From: JALOAT01 sp041685115
GTDB lineage: Bacteria; Pseudomonadota; Gammaproteobacteria; Thiohalomonadales; Thiohalomonadaceae
Direction of reading: 5' to 3'
Assembly: GCA_041685115.1 (NCBI GenBank)
Contig: JAWLGK010000020.1
Location: forward strand, 3,820-67,819
Length of the DNA: 64,000 nt
The notes beneath the pieces are model-generated. The model was not told the DNA's origin. It saw only the letters and a list, made by a program, of their open reading frames with translations, and ran no database searches. Shown here one piece after another: positions 8,939 to 17,043 of the stretch (the first letter of the stretch is position 1; every line of letters starts with the position of its first letter). The position numbers and the translations under genes are program-made.

Positions 8939-9213
8939 GGATTTTCGAATCCCGTATGCCGCGCCGAGCACCGGAGTACGAATCGGACAAGGCCCGCAGG
9001 GGGCGCGCCATGGATGGCGCGCCGTCTGCACTCGGGGCAGGATGCCCCGTGTGCAGACCCCCGATTCGGACTGCGGAGCGTAGGGGACCGCCCGAAGGGC
9101 GGCGTGGCATCCGGGCGGCCTTTCTTTGGGGTACTTTTCTTTGGCCGCGCAAAGAAAAGTACCTCGTCGTAGGGGGGCGAAAACCCCCGTCAAATAATCT
9201 TCGCGCGTAGCGC
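8939..9213 (+). repeat. Structured GGA-hairpin element, copy B (sense presumed plus)
   Basis: An inverted, shorter relative of copy A. An outer stem CGAATCGG/CCGATTCG (8979-8986/9061-9068) encloses a 9-bp hairpin (9002-9023, loop TGGA) and a double stem (9025-9057, loop GGA). It continues with CCGCCC/GGGCGG and a 14-bp stem at 9130-9143/9150-9163 and ends near 9213. Compared with A, paired positions change together in at least four stems, and two GGA hairpins present in A are missing. I see no protein gene in 8345-9414. Confidence 0.75.
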
Positions 9214-9414
9214 TTCCTCAGACAACCCAAGCCAAACGCAAGCCGCCTATCCCCGGGTTCCGCTTCGCTGCACCCGGGCTACGAGTTGTGCAGGGAGCTC
9301 AATTCGCGAGGCAGATTCTTCAAGACAAGACGTCACGTAGCTTCGCAACGTGACGAGGGCCGAACCCCGAAACCCGGATTCCTCACGCCACAATCCAAGC
9401 TACAATGCCCCGCC

Positions 9415-10299
9415 ATGATTCATGACCTCCACTCCCATTCCCTCGCCTCCGACGGCACCCTGTCGCCCCGCGAACTGGTGGCCCGTGCCGCGGCGGCCGG
9501 CGTCCAGGTGCTCGCACTCACCGATCACGACGAGACGGCCGGCATCGCCGAGGCGGAGCAGGCCGCCGCCGGGCTGGGTATCCGGCTGATACCCGGGGTG
9601 GAGGTGTCGGTGACCTGGGAGCGCATGACCATCCACGTGGTGGGGCTGAACATCGATCCCGAACACCCGCTGCTCGACGGGGGACTGGAACGCCTGCGCG
9701 CCTATCGTGACTGGCGCGCCGAGGAGATGGGCCGACGCCTCGCCAAACACGGGGTGCGTGATGCCCATGCGGGCGCACGGGCCTTGGCCAAGGGGCGCAT
9801 CGTGAGCCGTACCCATTTTGCCCATTACCTGGTCTCCCAAGGGTTCGGCCGTGACACCCGTGCGGTGTTCCAGCATTTCCTGCGCCGCAACAAGCCAGGG
9901 CACGTGCCAGGGGAATGGGTGGGTCTTGACGAGGCCGTGGGCTGGATCCGTGCCGCCGGGGGCGTCGCGGTGCTGGCCCATCCGGCGCGTTACGATCTGT
10001 CCGCCACCAAGCTGCGGCGGCTGCTCGGCGAGTTCATGGCCTGTGGCGGTGAGGCCATGGAAGTGGTGTCCGGCAGCCACAGCCGCAACGACAACGAGAC
10101 CATGGCGGCCCATGCCCGACGCACCGGCCTGTTGGCATCGGCCGGTTCCGATTTCCACGGTCCGGAAAACCCCTGGGTGGAACTGGGCCGCCTGCCTGAG
10201 TTGCCTGTCGGGTGCCTTCCCGTTTGGGAAGGCGAGAGCTGGGCGCGTTGCCCGCTGTCCGCCGCCGGGGCCGTTACACGACCACTTGGTTACCTATGA
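9415..10299 (+). CDS. PHP-domain phosphatase (3',5'-nucleoside bisphosphate phosphatase / RNase AM type)
   Basis: 294 residues from ATG 9415. The PHP metal-binding motifs are present: DLHSHSLASDG near the N-terminus, LALTDHDETAG, PGVEVS, LAHPARYD and the C-terminal GSDFHGP. This matches the TrpH/RnaM family, which removes the 3' phosphate from pAp-like compounds and trims 5' ends of RNA. The stop overlaps the next start (ATGA), coupling it to the YciO-like gene, as in many Gammaproteobacteria. Confidence 0.92.
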   Translation: MIHDLHSHSLASDGTLSPRELVARAAAAGVQVLALTDHDETAGIAEAEQAAAGLGIRLIPGVEVSVTWERMTIHVVGLNIDPEHPLLDGGLERLRAYRDWRAEEMGRRLAKHGVRDAHAGARALAKGRIVSRTHFAHYLVSQGFGRDTRAVFQHFLRRNKPGHVPGEWVGLDEAVGWIRAAGGVAVLAHPARYDLSATKLRRLLGEFMACGGEAMEVVSGSHSRNDNETMAAHARRTGLLASAGSDFHGPENPWVELGRLPELPVGCLPVWEGESWARCPLSAAGAVTRPLGYL

Positions 10300-10916
10300 G
10301 CCTTTTCATCCAGATCCATCCGGAAAACCCCCAGGCACGCCTGATCGCCCAAGTGGCAGACGTGGTGCGTTCGGGCGGGGTGATCATCTACCCGACCGAC
10401 TCGGGCTACGCCCTGGGATGCGGCATCGGCGAGAAGACCGCCCTGGAGCGCATCTGCCGTATCCGCCATCTGGATGAACGCCACCATTTCACCCTGGTGT
10501 GCCGCGACCTGTCCGAGATCGCCACCTACGCCAAGGTGGACAACACCGCGTATCGTTTACTCAAGGCGGCGACGCCCGGCGCGTATACCTTCATCCTGCC
10601 CGCCACCCGCGAGGTGCCGCGGCGGCTCATGCAGCCCAAGCGCAAGACCATCGGCATCCGGGTACCCGGCAATCCCATCGCCCGCGCCCTGCTGGACGCC
10701 CTGGGTGAGCCCATGATGAGCACCACCCTGATCCTGCCCGGCGAGCCCCATGCGGAGAGCGACCCCTATGAGATCCGCGATCGCCTGGACCACGAAGTGG
10801 ACATGATCATCGACGGCGGCTACGGCGGCCTGGAGGTCACCACCATGGTGGAGTTCCAGGAGGGCGCACCGGTGATCCTCCGGCGCGGCCTGGGCGACCC
10901 CAGCCTTTTTGAATAA
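10296..10916 (+). CDS. yciO: Sua5/YciO/YrdC family protein (YciO type)
   Basis: 206 residues from ATG 10296, overlapping the PHP gene by four bases. The YrdC-like fold shows in GGVIIYPTDSGYALGC, KRKTIGIRVPGNPIARALL and the Thr/Ser-rich MMSTTLILPGE. The length without an extra Sua5 domain, and the PHP neighbour, fit YciO rather than TsaC. YciO relatives resemble threonylcarbamoyl-AMP synthases of tRNA t6A formation, but the physiological role of YciO is unsettled. A small hairpin GCGAGC/GCTCGC follows at 10933-10948. Confidence 0.9.
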   Translation: MSLFIQIHPENPQARLIAQVADVVRSGGVIIYPTDSGYALGCGIGEKTALERICRIRHLDERHHFTLVCRDLSEIATYAKVDNTAYRLLKAATPGAYTFILPATREVPRRLMQPKRKTIGIRVPGNPIARALLDALGEPMMSTTLILPGEPHAESDPYEIRDRLDHEVDMIIDGGYGGLEVTTMVEFQEGAPVILRRGLGDPSLFE

Positions 10917-11080
10917 ACCGCAACGGGTGGGAGCGAGCCTCGGCTCGCGACGGTTTCGGCTGCCCATGGGCCGGTCCAGGTGCACCTCAGGTCAGGCCTC
11001 GTGTGGCTCGCCGAGGCCGTGGATCCAGGCGCTGCTTGCCTTATTTACCGGTACGGTTTCTGCCAAGCTTCCCGCCCACG

Positions 11081-11086
11081 TATAAT
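11081..11086 (+). promoter_or_regulatory. Perfect -10 hexamer TATAAT ahead of the M50 protease gene
   Basis: TATAAT ends six bases before the ATG at 11093, so transcription would be expected to begin at or next to the start codon. The region 17-18 bases upstream (TTTCTG/TTCTGC) is a poor -35. No ribosome-binding site fits between. Confidence 0.5.
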
Positions 11087-11092
11087 CGCCCG

Positions 11093-11746
11093 ATGCACGG
11101 TCTCAACTCTGTCCAACTCTTCGCTGTTGCGGCGATCCCTGTATTGTTCGCGATCACGGTCCACGAGGTGGCGCACGGCTGGATGGCGCGGCGCTTCGGG
11201 GACCCTACGGCGTTGATGCTCGGCCGGTTGACGCTCAATCCGCTCAAGCACATCGACCCCATCGGCACGGTGCTGGTGCCGGCGCTGCTGCTGTTCGCCG
11301 GCGGGTTCATCTTTGGCTGGGCCAAGCCGGTGCCCGTCACGCAGCAGAACCTGCGCCATCCCGAGCGCGACATGGCCTGGGTGGCCGCCGCCGGGCCGCT
11401 CTCCAACCTGCTCATGGCCCTGCTGTGGGGACTGATGATCAAGCTGGTGCTGACGGTGGGCGACCTGTTCCCGGCCTTCGCCGAGCCGCTGTTGCTCATG
11501 GGCCAGTTCGGCGTCGCCATCAACCTGGTGCTGATGGTGCTCAACCTGCTGCCCATCCCGCCCCTGGACGGCAGCCGCGTGGTCGCCGCCTTTCTGCCCG
11601 GGCCGCTCGCCTGGCGCTACAACCGGTTCGAGGCCTTCGGACTGCTGGTGGTGGCCTTGCTGCTCTTTTCGGGCATCCTTGGCCGCCTGATCGGTCCCCC
11701 CATCCGCTTCTTGGAAAGCGTCATTTACACCTTGTTTGGTCTCTGA
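11093..11746 (+). CDS. Site-2 protease (M50) family membrane peptidase
   Basis: 217 residues, mostly hydrophobic. Zinc ligands are HEVAH (near residue 24) and the distal aspartate motif NLLPIPPLDGSR (about 155). The polytopic layout is that of the short RseP-like/YwhC group without a PDZ domain. Such proteases cleave within the membrane; the substrate is unknown. The gene lies between yciO and trpS, a usual place for it in Gammaproteobacteria. The start at 11093 is chosen because the hydrophobic N-terminus and homologues begin there. Confidence 0.9.
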   Translation: MHGLNSVQLFAVAAIPVLFAITVHEVAHGWMARRFGDPTALMLGRLTLNPLKHIDPIGTVLVPALLLFAGGFIFGWAKPVPVTQQNLRHPERDMAWVAAAGPLSNLLMALLWGLMIKLVLTVGDLFPAFAEPLLLMGQFGVAINLVLMVLNLLPIPPLDGSRVVAAFLPGPLAWRYNRFEAFGLLVVALLLFSGILGRLIGPPIRFLESVIYTLFGL

Positions 11747-11762
11747 GAGGACGTTTCACACC

Positions 11763-12974
11763 GTGGCAACGCAACAGCGTGTTCTTTCCGGCATGCGGCC
11801 CACCGGCCGCCTTCACCTCGGTCATTACCACGGGGTGCTGAAGAACTGGCTCAAGCTCCAGCACGAGTACGAGTGCTTCTTCTTCGTGGCGGACTGGCAC
11901 GCCCTCACCACCAATTACGAAGACACCTCGCAGATCGCCACCAGCGTGCACGAGATGGTCATCGACTGGCTCGCCGTGGGCATCAACCCGGGCTCGGCGA
12001 AGATCTTCGTGCAATCCAAGGTGCTGGAGCACGCGGAGTTGCACCTGCTGCTGTCCATGATCACGCCGCTGGGCTGGCTGGAGCGCGTGCCCACCTACAA
12101 GGACCAGCAGGAAAAGCTCAAGGACAAGGACCTCGCCACCTACGGCTTCCTGGGCTATCCGGTGCTCATGACCTCGGACATCCTGATCTATAAGGCCACC
12201 CAGGTGCCGGTGGGTGAGGATCAGATCGCCCACCTGGAGATCTCGCGCGAGCTGGCGCGCCGCTTCAATCACCTGTATGGCCGCGAGCCCGACTTTGCCG
12301 ACAAGGCCGAGGCCGCGGCGAAGAAGATGGGCAAGAAGGCCGCCAAGCTCTACGCCGATCTGCGCAAGCGCTACCAGGAGCAGGGTGATGCCGAGGCCCT
12401 GGAGACCGCGCGCGCCCTGTTGCAGGAGCAGCAGAACATCACCCTCGGCGATCGTGAACGCCTGTTCGGTTACCTGGAAGGCGCGGGCAAGATCATCCTG
12501 CCCGAGCCCCAGGCGCTGCTCACGCCGGCCTCCAAGTTCCCGGGCCTGGACGGGCAGAAGATGTCCAAGTCCTACGGCAACGTGATCTCCCTGCGCGAGG
12601 AGCTCCCGGCCGTGGAACAGAAGATCCGCACCATGCCCACGGATCCGGCGCGCGTGCGCCGCACCGACCCGGGCACGCCCGAGAAGTGCCCGGTGTGGCA
12701 GCTGCACCAGGTGTATTCACAGGACGAGGTGAAGAACTGGGTACACGAGGGTTGCACCACCGCCGGCATCGGCTGCCTGGAATGCAAGCAGCCGGTGATC
12801 GACGCCATCGTCGCCGAGCTCAAGCCCATCCAGGAACGCGGTCGCGAGTATGCGGAGAATCCCGGCCTGGTGCGTCACATCATCAACGAAGGCAGCGAGG
12901 CCGCCCGTGAAACGGCGCGCGCCACCATGGTGGAGGTGCGCGAGGCCATGGGACTGGAGTACGACCGGCCATGA
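11763..12974 (+). CDS. trpS: Tryptophanyl-tRNA synthetase
   Basis: 403 residues from GTG 11763, which has an AGAGGA ribosome-binding site ten bases upstream. The in-frame TTG at 11736 lies inside the previous gene and is rejected. Class I signatures are the HIGH-like HLGHY (about 18-22) and KMSKS (about 265). There is a lysine-rich insertion at about 185-235, as in the longer bacterial TrpS forms. It charges tRNA-Trp. Four-base overlap with scpA. Confidence 0.96.
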   Translation: MATQQRVLSGMRPTGRLHLGHYHGVLKNWLKLQHEYECFFFVADWHALTTNYEDTSQIATSVHEMVIDWLAVGINPGSAKIFVQSKVLEHAELHLLLSMITPLGWLERVPTYKDQQEKLKDKDLATYGFLGYPVLMTSDILIYKATQVPVGEDQIAHLEISRELARRFNHLYGREPDFADKAEAAAKKMGKKAAKLYADLRKRYQEQGDAEALETARALLQEQQNITLGDRERLFGYLEGAGKIILPEPQALLTPASKFPGLDGQKMSKSYGNVISLREELPAVEQKIRTMPTDPARVRRTDPGTPEKCPVWQLHQVYSQDEVKNWVHEGCTTAGIGCLECKQPVIDAIVAELKPIQERGREYAENPGLVRHIINEGSEAARETARATMVEVREAMGLEYDRP

Positions 12975-13846
12975 CCGAAGCCGCCGTGTCCGAAGCGCCT
13001 CTGCACGAGCCTGCCTCTCCCCAGCAGGAGGAGATGCCGTTCGCCATCGTCCAGGGCGCCCCGTTCACGGAACTGCCCAAGGACCTCTACATCCCGCCGC
13101 ATGCGCTGGAGGTGATCCTGGAGGCCTTCGAGGGCCCCCTCGATCTGCTGCTGTGGCTCATCAAGCGCCAGAACCTGGACATCCTCAACATCCCCATCGC
13201 CGAGATCACGCGCCAGTATGTGGAGTACGTGGAGCTGATGAAGGAGATGGAGCTGGAGCTGGCGGCCGAATATCTGGTGATGGCCGCGGTGCTTGCGGAA
13301 ATCAAATCCCGCATGCTGTTGCCGCGCCCGCCCAGCGTGGATGGCGAGGAGGAGGACCCGCGTGCCGAGCTGGTGCGGCGTCTGCAGGAATACGAGCGCT
13401 TCAAGCAGGCCGCAGAAGACATCGACGCCCTGCCGCGCCTTGGGCGTGACGTATTCAGCGGTGCGGCCGAGGTGACCGAACGCAACGCCACCCGCCCGTT
13501 GCCCACGGTGGATTTGCGCGAGATCCTGGCGGCCATGGCGGAAGTGATGAAGCGCGCCGAGATGTTTGCGCACCACCACATTCAGCGCGAGCCGCTGTCG
13601 GTGCGTCAGCGCATGAGCGAAGTGCTCGAGCATCTGTCGACGGAGCGCTTCACGGAGTTCCCGTGCCTGTTCCGCCTGGAGGAAGGCCGCCGCGGCGTGG
13701 TGGTCACCCTCATCGCGGTGCTCGAGTTGCTCAAACAACAGATGATTGAACTCATCCAGACCACGGCATTCGCCACCATCCACGTCAAACTGGTGGCGCC
13801 GGATATGACGCCGGCGGAACTGGACGAGGCGGCGGATTATCGGTGA
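12971..13846 (+). CDS. scpA: Segregation and condensation protein A
   Basis: 291 residues with the kleisin signature FEGPLDLLLWLIKRQNLDI (about 53-71), YLVMAAVLAEIKSRMLLPRP, and the C-terminal winged helix TRFTEFP-like region through TVVTLIAVLELLKQQ. ScpA bridges the SMC heads and binds ScpB. Start ATG overlaps the trpS stop. scpB follows after a 238-base repeat-filled gap rather than directly. Confidence 0.94.
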   Translation: MTEAAVSEAPLHEPASPQQEEMPFAIVQGAPFTELPKDLYIPPHALEVILEAFEGPLDLLLWLIKRQNLDILNIPIAEITRQYVEYVELMKEMELELAAEYLVMAAVLAEIKSRMLLPRPPSVDGEEEDPRAELVRRLQEYERFKQAAEDIDALPRLGRDVFSGAAEVTERNATRPLPTVDLREILAAMAEVMKRAEMFAHHHIQREPLSVRQRMSEVLEHLSTERFTEFPCLFRLEEGRRGVVVTLIAVLELLKQQMIELIQTTAFATIHVKLVAPDMTPAELDEAADYR

Positions 13847-13879
13847 TTTGAACGCAGGACGAAGACGAAAGAGACAAGC

Positions 13880-14047
13880 TTAACCACGGGGGACACGGGG
13901 GGAACGGAGAATCGATTTTTTCTGTAGGAGCGGCCACCGGCCGCGATGGCGCAGTATCCGAGGACAATCGCGGCCGGTGGCCGCTCCTACAGGTAAGGTA
14001 ACCATTGATGGATTTCCCCCCGTGTTCCGCGTGTTCCCCGTGGTTAA
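13880..14047. repeat. Three-level nested inverted repeat between scpA and scpB
   Basis: The outer arms TTAACCACGGGG / CCCCGTGGTTAA (13880-13891/14036-14047) enclose ACACGGGGGGAA / TTCCCCCCGTGT (13893-13904/14014-14025). These enclose a perfect 26-bp inverted repeat (13922-13947/13967-13992) beginning CTGTAGGAGCGGCC. Two dispersed families are nested: the CCACGGGG family, also at 35.9 kb, and the TGTAGGAGCGG family, also at 33.1 and 44.2 kb. Confidence 0.9.
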
Positions 14048-14084
14048 TGCTTTTTGCCTTTAGCAGTTTTTTCAGGCGGATTCT

Positions 14085-14714
14085 ATGGACGTGCAACAAC
14101 TGAAGAACATCATCGAGGCGGCCATTCTGGCGGCGGGTGAGCCGGTGAGCCTGGACCGGCTACAGGGCCTGTTCGAGGAGGATGAGCGCCCCGCACCTGA
14201 GGATTTCCGCATGGCGCTCGCAGCGCTCGGCGAGGACTGCGCGATGCGCGGCATCGAGCTGGTGGAGGTGGGCAGCGGCTGGCGCTTCCAGTCCCGCAAG
14301 GAACTGGTGCCTTGGGTGTCGCGCCTGTGGGAGGAGAAGCCGCAGCGCTATTCGCGCGCCTTCCTGGAAACCCTTGCGCTCATCGCCTACCGTCAGCCCA
14401 TCACCCGCGCCGAGATCGAGGACATCCGCGGCGTGGCCGTGGGCACCAACATCGTCAAGTCGCTCACCGAACGCGGCTGGGTGCGCGTGGTCGGCCATCG
14501 CGACGTGCCGGGCAAGCCGGCCCTGTACGCCACCACGCGGGCCTTCCTGGACTACTTCAACCTCAAGAGCCTGGACGATCTGCCCACCCTGGCCGAGCTG
14601 CGCGACATCGACAAGCTCGAAGCCGAGTTGGACCTGATCGGGGATGTGCCCGCACCTGCGGCACAAATCGAGCGCATCCCGGCAGCCGACGTGGAACCTG
14701 TCGAGCTTTGTTGA
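14085..14714 (+). CDS. scpB: Segregation and condensation protein B
   Basis: 209 residues. Two winged-helix domains are suggested by IIEAAILAAGEPVSLDRL and by SRAFLETLALIAYRQPITRAEIEDIRGV, the strongest ScpB signature, followed by TRAFLDYFNLKSLDDLP. It dimerises and binds ScpA-SMC in chromosome organisation. The gene is part of trpS-scpA-scpB-rluB on one strand. Confidence 0.95.
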   Translation: MDVQQLKNIIEAAILAAGEPVSLDRLQGLFEEDERPAPEDFRMALAALGEDCAMRGIELVEVGSGWRFQSRKELVPWVSRLWEEKPQRYSRAFLETLALIAYRQPITRAEIEDIRGVAVGTNIVKSLTERGWVRVVGHRDVPGKPALYATTRAFLDYFNLKSLDDLPTLAELRDIDKLEAELDLIGDVPAPAAQIERIPAADVEPVELC

Positions 14715-14789
14715 AAACGCGTCCGCTTGCGTTCATTTGCGGACGCTGGAAATACCGAACGTCGATCCCTCCAACCCGTCAAAGCCCTC

Positions 14790-16142
14790 ATGAACGAAAA
14801 ACTGCAGAAAGTCCTCGCCCGCGCCGGTTTTGCCTCGCGTCGCGAGTTGGAGGAATGGATCGCCGCCGGGCGCATCTCCGTCAACGGCAAGATCGCGACC
14901 CTCGGCGATCGCGTCGGCGAACACGACATCATCCGGGTGGACGGGCGGGTGGTGCAGCGCGCGCGGCTGGCCCCGCGCGAACGCCGCGTACTCATCTATC
15001 ACAAGCCCCTCGGCGAGGTGTGCACCCGCTCCGACCCGGAAGGGCGCCCGACCATTTTCGATAACCTGCCGCGGCTCACCAACGGCCGCTGGGTGACCAT
15101 CGGTCGCCTGGATATCAACACCTCCGGTCTGCTGCTGCTCACCAATGACGGTGAACTGGCCAACCGCCTCATGCATCCGTCCTCGGAGATCGAACGGGAG
15201 TATGCGGTGCGCGTGCTGGGTGAAATCTCCGCAGAAACCCTGGAGCGCCTGCGCAGCGGCGTACAACTGGAGGATGGGGAAGCCCACTTCGATCGGCTGG
15301 TGGATGCCGGAGGCGAGGGCGCGAACCACTGGTATCACGTGACCCTGCGCGAGGGCCGCAACCGCGAGGTGCGCCGCCTGTGGGAATCCCAGGGCGTCGC
15401 CGTGAGCCGGCTCACCCGCGTGCGCTATGGCAACGTGATGCTGCCGCGCAGCGTGCGTCCGGGCCGTTTCACGGACCTGAAAGGTCTGGAACTGGAGGGC
15501 CTGCTTGCCCTGGTTGGCCTGCGCAGCGAGGCCGCGGGTGCATCTCGCGGCAGGCATGGTGCGAAGCGGGGTGAGCGCACGCGTGGGGAAAAGCTCGCGC
15601 GCAGTACCGCGCGTCCGGCCCGTGCGGCGGGCCGTGACGATGTGACGTCGGAACGCCCGCGCCGCGTCCGAGGCGGGGGCGACGCCTCGCGCCCGCTGCG
15701 CCGTGACGATGTGAGCTCGGAACGCCCGCGTCGTGCGCGCGCCGAACACGACGCCTCGCGCCCGGTACGTACGCGGCGTGGTGATGATACGGCCGCGGAA
15801 CGTCCACGTCGTGCGCGTGGTGAGGGCGTGACCTCGCGCGCGGTGCGCACGCCACGTCGCGACGATACGGCCTCGGAACGTCCACGTCGCTCCGGTACCG
15901 AATCTCGTGGCGCCCGGCCGGCACACGCCGAAGATGGCCGCTACGCCGACAAACCGGCGGGTCGCACCAACCGACCTGCGCGTGATACCCGCCGTGGCAC
16001 GGGTCCGGCATCGGACCAGCCGAAGCCGCGTAAGGGCGGAAAACTCTCGCTCGCCGCGGATGCCCCGCGCACTGTGCGTGACGAAGACGCGCCGCGCAAG
16101 TCGCGCATGGTCCCGCGCCCCCGCTCCCGGCGGCCGCGCTGA
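14790..16142 (+). CDS. rluB: 23S rRNA pseudouridine synthase RluB with long repetitive basic tail
   Basis: 450 residues from ATG 14790. The N-terminal S4 domain (MNEKLQKVLARAGFASRREL) precedes the RsuA/RluB catalytic core with GRLDINTSGLLLLTNDGEL, whose Asp is the nucleophile. The core ends near residue 245. About 200 further residues are Arg-rich and contain four imperfect tandem units built on DDVTSERPRR / DDVSSERPRR / DDTAAERPRR / DDTASERPRR (bases 15636 to about 15900). The tail is likely disordered and RNA-binding. Tail length varies widely in this family. Confidence 0.93.
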   Translation: MNEKLQKVLARAGFASRRELEEWIAAGRISVNGKIATLGDRVGEHDIIRVDGRVVQRARLAPRERRVLIYHKPLGEVCTRSDPEGRPTIFDNLPRLTNGRWVTIGRLDINTSGLLLLTNDGELANRLMHPSSEIEREYAVRVLGEISAETLERLRSGVQLEDGEAHFDRLVDAGGEGANHWYHVTLREGRNREVRRLWESQGVAVSRLTRVRYGNVMLPRSVRPGRFTDLKGLELEGLLALVGLRSEAAGASRGRHGAKRGERTRGEKLARSTARPARAAGRDDVTSERPRRVRGGGDASRPLRRDDVSSERPRRARAEHDASRPVRTRRGDDTAAERPRRARGEGVTSRAVRTPRRDDTASERPRRSGTESRGARPAHAEDGRYADKPAGRTNRPARDTRRGTGPASDQPKPRKGGKLSLAADAPRTVRDEDAPRKSRMVPRPRSRRPR

Positions 16143-16147
16143 CGGCG

Positions 16148-16801
16148 ATGCTCCGCGGGGTGTTCCGTACGCTGCTGGAGCACTACGGTGCCCAGCACTG
16201 GTGGCCGGGCGAAACACCCTTCGAGGTGATGGTCGGCGCCGTGCTCACCCAGAACACGGCGTGGACCAACGTGGAGCGCGCCATCGCCAATCTGAAGGTG
16301 AACGACGCGCTCGACCCCGCCGCGATCCTCGCTACGCCCCCTGAACGCCTGGCCGAGTGGCTGCGCCCGTCCGGCTATTTCAACGTCAAGGCCGAACGGC
16401 TGCGTCGCTTCTGCGCCTGGTATCTGCAACGGGGTGGCCAATCCGAACTTGCCACGCTGCCCACCGCAACACTCCGCACCGAGTTGCTGGCGGTGAAGGG
16501 CGTTGGTCCCGAGACTGCCGACGACATCCTGTTGTATGCCTTCCAGCGTCCGGTGTTCGTCATTGATGCCTACACGCGTCGGCTGTTTCAACGCCTCGGT
16601 TGCGTGAGCGGCGAAGAACCCTACGAGCAACTGCGCGCCTTGTTCGAGCGGGCGTGGCAGGGAAACGGGGTGGAGCAGGTCAGGGCATTCAACGAATATC
16701 ACGCCTTGATCGTCCGCCACGCCAAGGAGGCCTGTCGTCGCACGCCGGTCTGTGGCGCCTGCCCGCTGGCGCAGCGGTGTGAGTTCAAACGCGCGAGTTA
16801 G
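16148..16801 (+). CDS. Endonuclease III-like HhH-GPD DNA glycosylase
   Basis: 217 residues. The helix-hairpin-helix plus catalytic aspartate region reads KGVGPETADDILLYAFQRPVFVIDAYTRR. The C-terminus carries a four-cysteine iron-sulfur cluster with spacing C-X5-C-X2-C-X5-C. Endonuclease III has a lysine in the hairpin where this protein has Glu (GPETAD), while the later Asp is retained. That pattern fits a monofunctional glycosylase, such as the MagIII or mismatch-glycosylase branches, more than a lyase-proficient Nth. Substrate unknown. Confidence 0.85.
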   Translation: MLRGVFRTLLEHYGAQHWWPGETPFEVMVGAVLTQNTAWTNVERAIANLKVNDALDPAAILATPPERLAEWLRPSGYFNVKAERLRRFCAWYLQRGGQSELATLPTATLRTELLAVKGVGPETADDILLYAFQRPVFVIDAYTRRLFQRLGCVSGEEPYEQLRALFERAWQGNGVEQVRAFNEYHALIVRHAKEACRRTPVCGACPLAQRCEFKRAS

Positions 16802-17043
16802 CAGGCGCGCGTGTGGCGACCGCATGCACGCAATTCGAGCAGTTGCGGATATCCCCCAAATGTCTCCGTCGTTGATCGAAATCATTCTTCGCCCGTGAGC
16901 GCTTGATAGACAATCACCCGGCCACAAGGAAGGCACTGGGCGGTGAGGAGCGGGGGCGATGCCCATTCAGATTCCTCACCCACAAGAACGAGACCTGCCC
17001 TCCCCGAGGGGAACGGCGGGCAAAAATAAAAAAGGGTTGTCAC

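Noticed and set aside
8472..9230. Several 60-150 codon frames on both strands
   Set aside because: They lie within the hairpin elements, have Arg/Pro/Gly-rich composition and no ribosome-binding sites.
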